Assembly (NCBI RefSeq): GCF_003590145.2
Contig: NZ_CP060436.1
Coordinates: 1,584,001 to 1,648,000, forward strand
DNA length: 64,000 bases
From: Pseudooceanicola algae
GTDB taxonomy: Bacteria > Pseudomonadota > Alphaproteobacteria > Rhodobacterales > Rhodobacteraceae
Direction: 5' to 3'
Of the stretch, positions 60,387-64,000 are shown one piece after another; positions within the stretch are counted from its first letter, which is position 1; every line of letters begins with the position of its first letter. Under the pieces are notes generated by a model. The model had not been told where the DNA came from, did not search any database, and saw only the letters and a program-made list of their open reading frames with translations. A program made the translations under genes and the position numbers.

Positions 60387-61456
60387 CCGGCCAGCTTGGC
60401 AAGGATCGCAGCCAAAGGCAAACGGGCGCGTTTGCGCTGCAGCTCGTAGTTGCCCATCGGGGTCCAGCCAGCCAGCACCGTCTCGACCGGATCGGCGCGG
60501 AAGGCCGCGCGCAAGGCGCTTTCGAACTGGCGGCGATCCTTCTTGCCCATCGGCGCGAGATCGACGTAGACGATGCCGCCGAGGCCGCGCACGCGCAGCT
60601 GGCGAGGCAATTCGCGCATCGCAGCCAGGTTCGCCTTGAACCCCGCCGCCGGGCTGCTGTCACCGCCGGTGTTCACATCGACGCTGACGCAGGCGCGGGT
60701 GGCCTCGACATAGATCCGGCCACCGCCGGGCAGATCTGCTCCGCCGAGGAAAGGCTGCAACAGGTCCAGCACGCCTTCAGCCTCGAAAGGACCAAGCCCG
60801 TCGCTGCTGCGTCCTTCGACGATCTTGCCGTCCCAGTCCCGCAGGGCAAGCTGATGCGCCGTGGGGCCGTCCAGCAGCAGTTCCGGGTCGCTGCCCGTAT
60901 CGGCCAGCACCTGGGCGGCCAGATCAGCCATGGCGGCGACATCTTCGGCCACCGCATCCAGGTCCGCGCCATCGCAATTGGAGCGCAGGATCAGGCCCGC
61001 ACCGGCGGCTGCGACGGGGTGTTCGGCGAAGACCTCATGCGCAATTTCCATCAGGCTGTCGCGCAGATCGTCGTCGCGCAGCGCGCGCGAGATATTCATG
61101 CCCGGTGCATCGGGGGTCACGATGGCATAACGGCTCTTGAACAGAACCTTGGTGGTCAGCGGCACGGCCTTGCCCGGTTCGGCGTAGCCAGTGACCTGCA
61201 CCAGCAGCGGCTGGCCGGGCTTCATGCCGCGCAATTGGCGCAGGAAGCCGGACCCTTCGGGGGTCTTGACGAACATGCCGCCCTGCCCCTTTACGGGCCG
61301 GTCGGTGATGGCACGGTAAATGGTTCCGGGCGCGGGGACGTCCGGCGTGTCGACCAGCAGGTCGGTGACCCGACCGTCTTCGATCAGCGCCGCCATTTCG
61401 ACCTCGGTGTCACCATCGCGCGTGGTGTGGTCCAGGATGATCCGCTTGTCGGTCAT
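60383..61456 (-). CDS. rng: Ribonuclease E/G family protein (short form)
   Basis: A 357-residue protein with the RNase E/G catalytic core. The DNase I-like subdomain carries the metal-binding Asp in [17 protein letters not shown], and [20 protein letters not shown] gives the second Asp. It lacks the long C-terminal scaffold of RNase E and looks shorter than RNase G at the N-terminus (about 490 residues in E. coli). It is coupled by ATGA to both maf and yacG. Confidence 0.9.
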   Translation of the reverse strand: MTDKRIILDHTTRDGDTEVEMAALIEDGRVTDLLVDTPDVPAPGTIYRAITDRPVKGQGGMFVKTPEGSGFLRQLRGMKPGQPLLVQVTGYAEPGKAVPLTTKVLFKSRYAIVTPDAPGMNISRALRDDDLRDSLMEIAHEVFAEHPVAAAGAGLILRSNCDGADLDAVAEDVAAMADLAAQVLADTGSDPELLLDGPTAHQLALRDWDGKIVEGRSSDGLGPFEAEGVLDLLQPFLGGADLPGGGRIYVEATRACVSVDVNTGGDSSPAAGFKANLAAMRELPRQLRVRGLGGIVYVDLAPMGKKDRRQFESALRAAFRADPVETVLAGWTPMGNYELQRKRARLPLAAILAKLAG

Positions 61457-62031
61457 TGTCTTTCCTTCCAGATCGGCCAGCCTGCCGCCGTCAACAGGGT
61501 CGCGGTTTCCGCCACGGGCAAGCCCATGACCGCAGAATAGGACCCCTGAATCCAGGGCACCAGCGCACCGGCCAGCCCCTGAATGCCATAGCCGCCGGCC
61601 TTGCCCTGCCAGTCGTTGCTGGCAAGATAGCCGTTCACCTCGTCATCCGAGAGGCATTTCATGCGGACCTGGGTCACCACGTCCTTTTGCCACAGCCGGT
61701 CCCCGGCCTTCACCGCAATGGCCGTGACCACCCGGTGACGACGCCCGGAAAGCGCCCATAGGAATTCAGCCGCCTGCCCCGCATCCTCGGGCTTGCCCAG
61801 GATCCGGCGGCCAAGCGCGACGGTGGTGTCGGCGCAAAGCACGATTTCGTCCGCCGCCGCCGTCACGGCCGCCGCCTTTTCCCGCGCCATGCGCGCGCAA
61901 TAGGGGCGTGGCTGTTCGCCGGGCAGCGGGGTCTCGTCGATATCAGGGGGACGGATGTCGTCGGGAACCACCCCCAGCTGAGCCAGAAGCTCGAGCCGCC
62001 GGGGGCTTCCCGATCCAAGGACGAGTTTCAA
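61453..62031 (-). CDS. maf: Maf family nucleoside triphosphate pyrophosphatase
   Basis: A 192-residue Maf protein. [18 protein letters not shown] is the signature, and [17 protein letters not shown] and [13 protein letters not shown] complete the active-site set. It hydrolyses non-canonical or standard NTPs. It is in the infA-maf-rng-yacG operon, 15 bases after infA. Confidence 0.94.
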   Translation of the reverse strand: MKLVLGSGSPRRLELLAQLGVVPDDIRPPDIDETPLPGEQPRPYCARMAREKAAAVTAAADEIVLCADTTVALGRRILGKPEDAGQAAEFLWALSGRRHRVVTAIAVKAGDRLWQKDVVTQVRMKCLSDDEVNGYLASNDWQGKAGGYGIQGLAGALVPWIQGSYSAVMGLPVAETATLLTAAGWPIWKERQ

Positions 62032-62046
62032 CCCGGCCTCGATCGA

Positions 62047-62265
62047 TTACTTGAAACGATAGTTGATCCGACCCTTGGTCAGATCATAGGGGGTCATTTC
62101 GACCTGTACCCTGTCGCCCGCGAGGACACGGATGCGGTTCTTGCGCATCTTGCCTGCCGTATGTGCGATGATTTCATGGCCGTTCTCAAGTTCAACCCGG
62201 AATGTCGCATTCGGCAGGAGTTCCTTCACGACGCCGGGGAATTCGAGAATATCTTCCTTGGCCAT
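62047..62265 (-). CDS. infA: Translation initiation factor IF-1
   Basis: A 72-residue S1-like OB-fold protein, nearly invariant: [19 protein letters not shown] and the end [11 protein letters not shown] 62265 has a strong AGGAG site. It heads the block maf-rng-yacG-tRNA-Phe. Confidence 0.97.
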   Translation of the reverse strand: MAKEDILEFPGVVKELLPNATFRVELENGHEIIAHTAGKMRKNRIRVLAGDRVQVEMTPYDLTKGRINYRFK

Positions 62266-62348
62266 GTGGTCTCCTGAATTAGTGAGCCGCCCTTGCGGAC
62301 GGATGACGGGTAAATGATCCTTTCCGGCGCGACTTTCAAGCACTGAAT

Positions 62349-63221
62349 CTAGGCCAGAACGTGATGTTCAACCTCTATTTCGCCGGTTTGCTCGGCCCAG
62401 TGGGCGCGATTGCGGACATTTCCGGCCGTACGGGCGCGGGTGATGTCGGCCAGCGCGACCTCGGCGATGGTCCAGCCGGGCTGGTTCATCTGCCCTTCGG
62501 CCAGCACGCCGGTGGGTGGAAAGCCCTTGTCGGGAGGACCGAAGATGCCGCCGGTGCCGGTGCTGGTATCGACCGCTTCAAGCAACGGGTACTCCCCCAC
62601 GACCGAGGCCATGACAGCCACGCATTGCCCTTCCAGTGCGCGGGCCATGGTGCCGATCCGCACCCGCCAATAGCCTTCCAGCGCTTCCGTGCAGGAGGGG
62701 ACGAGCAACAGGTCCGCCGCGCTCTGGGCGCGGGCAAGCAGGGGGAATTCGCTGTCATAGCAGATGTTGATCGCGATCCGCCCCAGGGCGGTTTCAAAGA
62801 TCTTCAGCGGTCCCTGCCCGATCACCCCCCAGGGGTCGCGCTCCCACAGGGTCATGATGACCTTGTCCTGATGGCCGCTTTGCCCCGAGGGCGTGTAAAG
62901 ACAGGCGCGATTGACGATCCGGCCCGCGTCGATCACCGGGGCCGAAGCGCCAAGGATGTGCACCCCGTAGCGCGCCGCCAGCGCCAGGTGCAGCGCGCCC
63001 ACCCGTGGCATCAGGTCCGAGATATGGCGACTGGCCGCCTGCAGATCTGCGCAAAGGTCCGCGCCGCCGAGCGAGGCAAGTTCCATCGCACCGTATTCAG
63101 GAAAGACCAGCAGGTCGGCCCCCTGCCCGGCTGCATCGGCCACCCAGGCCGTCAGCTTGGCCTCATAGGCGGCCCAATCGGCCAGTTCATCCAGCGGATA
63201 GGCAGCAGCAGCAAGTTTCAT
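62349..63221 (-). CDS. Carbon-nitrogen hydrolase (nitrilase superfamily amidase)
   Basis: A 290-residue nitrilase-superfamily protein. The Glu-Lys-Cys triad is in [20 protein letters not shown] and [10 protein letters not shown]. The form of the Cys motif is that of amidases and N-carbamoylases, not true nitrilases. ATG 63221 overlaps the stop of the GNAT gene (ATGA). It ends a trio with a GNAT acetyltransferase and an NTF2-like protein. Confidence 0.88.
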   Translation of the reverse strand: MKLAAAAYPLDELADWAAYEAKLTAWVADAAGQGADLLVFPEYGAMELASLGGADLCADLQAASRHISDLMPRVGALHLALAARYGVHILGASAPVIDAGRIVNRACLYTPSGQSGHQDKVIMTLWERDPWGVIGQGPLKIFETALGRIAINICYDSEFPLLARAQSAADLLLVPSCTEALEGYWRVRIGTMARALEGQCVAVMASVVGEYPLLEAVDTSTGTGGIFGPPDKGFPPTGVLAEGQMNQPGWTIAEVALADITRARTAGNVRNRAHWAEQTGEIEVEHHVLA

Positions 63222-63802
63222 GACAGTTCTTTCATCCAGAATTGCAGCGCATGGTCGCTGGGACCATCCGCGTCGATATCGGTCCAATTGAAATGCGCCA
63301 CCACACCCGGCAGCGGCGCATACCCCCGCTTTTCCCAGAAGGCGTCCAGCGGGCGGTACCCTTGCGGGCGGCGCGGGTGATCTCCGGGCCGGATCACGCT
63401 GCAAAACGCCGACCAGCGGCGACCTATCAGGCGGGCATGGGCTTCGCGGGCATCAAAGAAGGCGTGCCCGATCCCCTGACCGCGATAGTCTGGCAGCAGC
63501 ACGGATTCGGCGCAGTAGAAAATCTGGTCCAGAGGTTCGGGCCGGTCCGCGAAAGGGGCGGCGAAATCACTGACATGATGCTCCATGCCAAGGCCGGTCG
63601 CGGCCCCGACGATCCGATCCCCATCGCGGGCCACGACCACCACCGCGCTGTCGCTCAGATAGGCGCGCAGGTAGTCGCGTTCATAGGCCGCATCGCCGTC
63701 GTAGAGATAGGGAAAGGCGCGGAACACTGTCATCCGCAGCGCCGCGATGTCGTCCAGCGCCGCTTCCAGCCCGGCGCCCGTCAGCAGTTCGGTCGTCATC
63801 AT
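63218..63802 (-). CDS. GNAT family N-acetyltransferase
   Basis: A 194-residue GNAT protein. The acetyl-CoA loop is LLPDYRGQGIGHAFFDAREA near residue 100, and a beta-alpha core surrounds it. It is coupled on both sides by ATGA overlaps: to the amidase downstream and the NTF2-like gene upstream. The acceptor substrate is unknown. Confidence 0.88.
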   Translation of the reverse strand: MMTTELLTGAGLEAALDDIAALRMTVFRAFPYLYDGDAAYERDYLRAYLSDSAVVVVARDGDRIVGAATGLGMEHHVSDFAAPFADRPEPLDQIFYCAESVLLPDYRGQGIGHAFFDAREAHARLIGRRWSAFCSVIRPGDHPRRPQGYRPLDAFWEKRGYAPLPGVVAHFNWTDIDADGPSDHALQFWMKELS

Positions 63803-64000
63803 GCCGCGACCTGAGCCATCCAGTCGGCAAGGTTGTAATAGGTGGTGACCCGCGTGATCCGACCTTCATGGTCCAGATCAAAGAAACTTCCCGCCGGCAG
63901 GCGGTAGGTCTGGTTGCGGGCCACGGGCAGACCCTCGTCGGTTGCCAGATAGGTGCCGTTGACCACGTATTCCGCCGCCGCCCGCAGCCCGGCAGCGGCT
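63799..64000 (-). CDS. NTF2-like / steroid-isomerase-related protein, C-terminal part (runs off the right edge)
   Basis: The last 66 codons are present. The tail contains FFDLDHEGRITRVTTYYNLA followed by DWMAQVAA, matching the end of the ketosteroid-isomerase-related NTF2-like family. Its stop overlaps the GNAT start. The missing N-terminus lies beyond the window. Confidence 0.75.
   Translation of the reverse strand, partial: AAAGLRAAAEYVVNGTYLATDEGLPVARNQTYRLPAGSFFDLDHEGRITRVTTYYNLADWMAQVAA

Overview
The window is about 64 kb of high-GC, densely packed chromosomal DNA that reads as an alphaproteobacterium of the Rhodobacterales (Roseobacter/Paracoccus-like) type. The basis is the infA-maf-RNase E/G-yacG-tRNA-Phe block (59981-62265), the many ATP-dependent and tripartite solute transporters with their own regulators, Hint_2-domain proteins, and the typical four-base ATGA overlaps between genes. 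There are no phage genes, insertion sequences, CRISPR arrays or rRNA genes.

Layout. (1) 1-9588: the end of a RidA gene, then a long minus-strand operon: an orphan CoxL-type molybdenum hydroxylase subunit, a DapA-like lyase/aldolase, 3-hydroxyanthranilate 3,4-dioxygenase, a complete LivKHMGF transporter and a formamidase-like hydrolase. A divergent LysR gene (9633) probably controls it. This looks like uptake and degradation of a tryptophan/kynurenine-type aromatic amine. (2) 10622-13068: diaminopropionate ammonia-lyase and an MltB-type lytic transglycosylase. (3) 13116-23371, all minus strand: AraC regulator, copper/TPQ amine oxidase, a small membrane protein, TctCBA tripartite transporter, then a sensor kinase with a solute-binding-like sensor domain and two response regulators. 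(4) 23477-37461: two polyamine-type ABC transporter operons that converge at about 29.5 kb. The first has an RpiR regulator and a DmpA-type peptidase. The second has a LysR regulator, an AruI-like ThDP decarboxylase and a divergent FAD-linked hydroxyacid dehydrogenase. (5) 37469-43293: LysR, fatty-acid desaturase plus TIM-barrel isomerase, and two tandem GTPases. (6) 43367-54616: an envelope/exopolysaccharide island: HlyD-family protein with a DUF3302-like partner, Hint protein 1, GntR regulator, UDP-sulfoquinovose synthase, a BcsB-like protein, a cellulose-synthase-like GT2 glycosyltransferase and Hint protein 2. (7) 54620-64000: housekeeping and mixed metabolism (serine hydrolase, IlvD, OHCU decarboxylase, methyltransferase, tRNA-Phe, YacG, RNase E/G, Maf, IF-1, nitrilase-like amidase, GNAT, NTF2-like protein).

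The most promising unusual system is the sqdB-bcsB-like-GT2 operon. It pairs an enzyme making a sulfonated sugar nucleotide, best known for a membrane lipid, with a membrane polysaccharide synthase and a periplasmic BcsB-like partner. A sulfoquinovose-containing polysaccharide is the natural hypothesis, and it is inference only. Other noteworthy signals are stem-loops directly after the binding-protein gene in three different ABC operons, several inverted or shared repeats placed as operators for the LysR, RpiR, AraC and GntR genes, and the clustering of amine and amino-acid catabolism with matching transporters.
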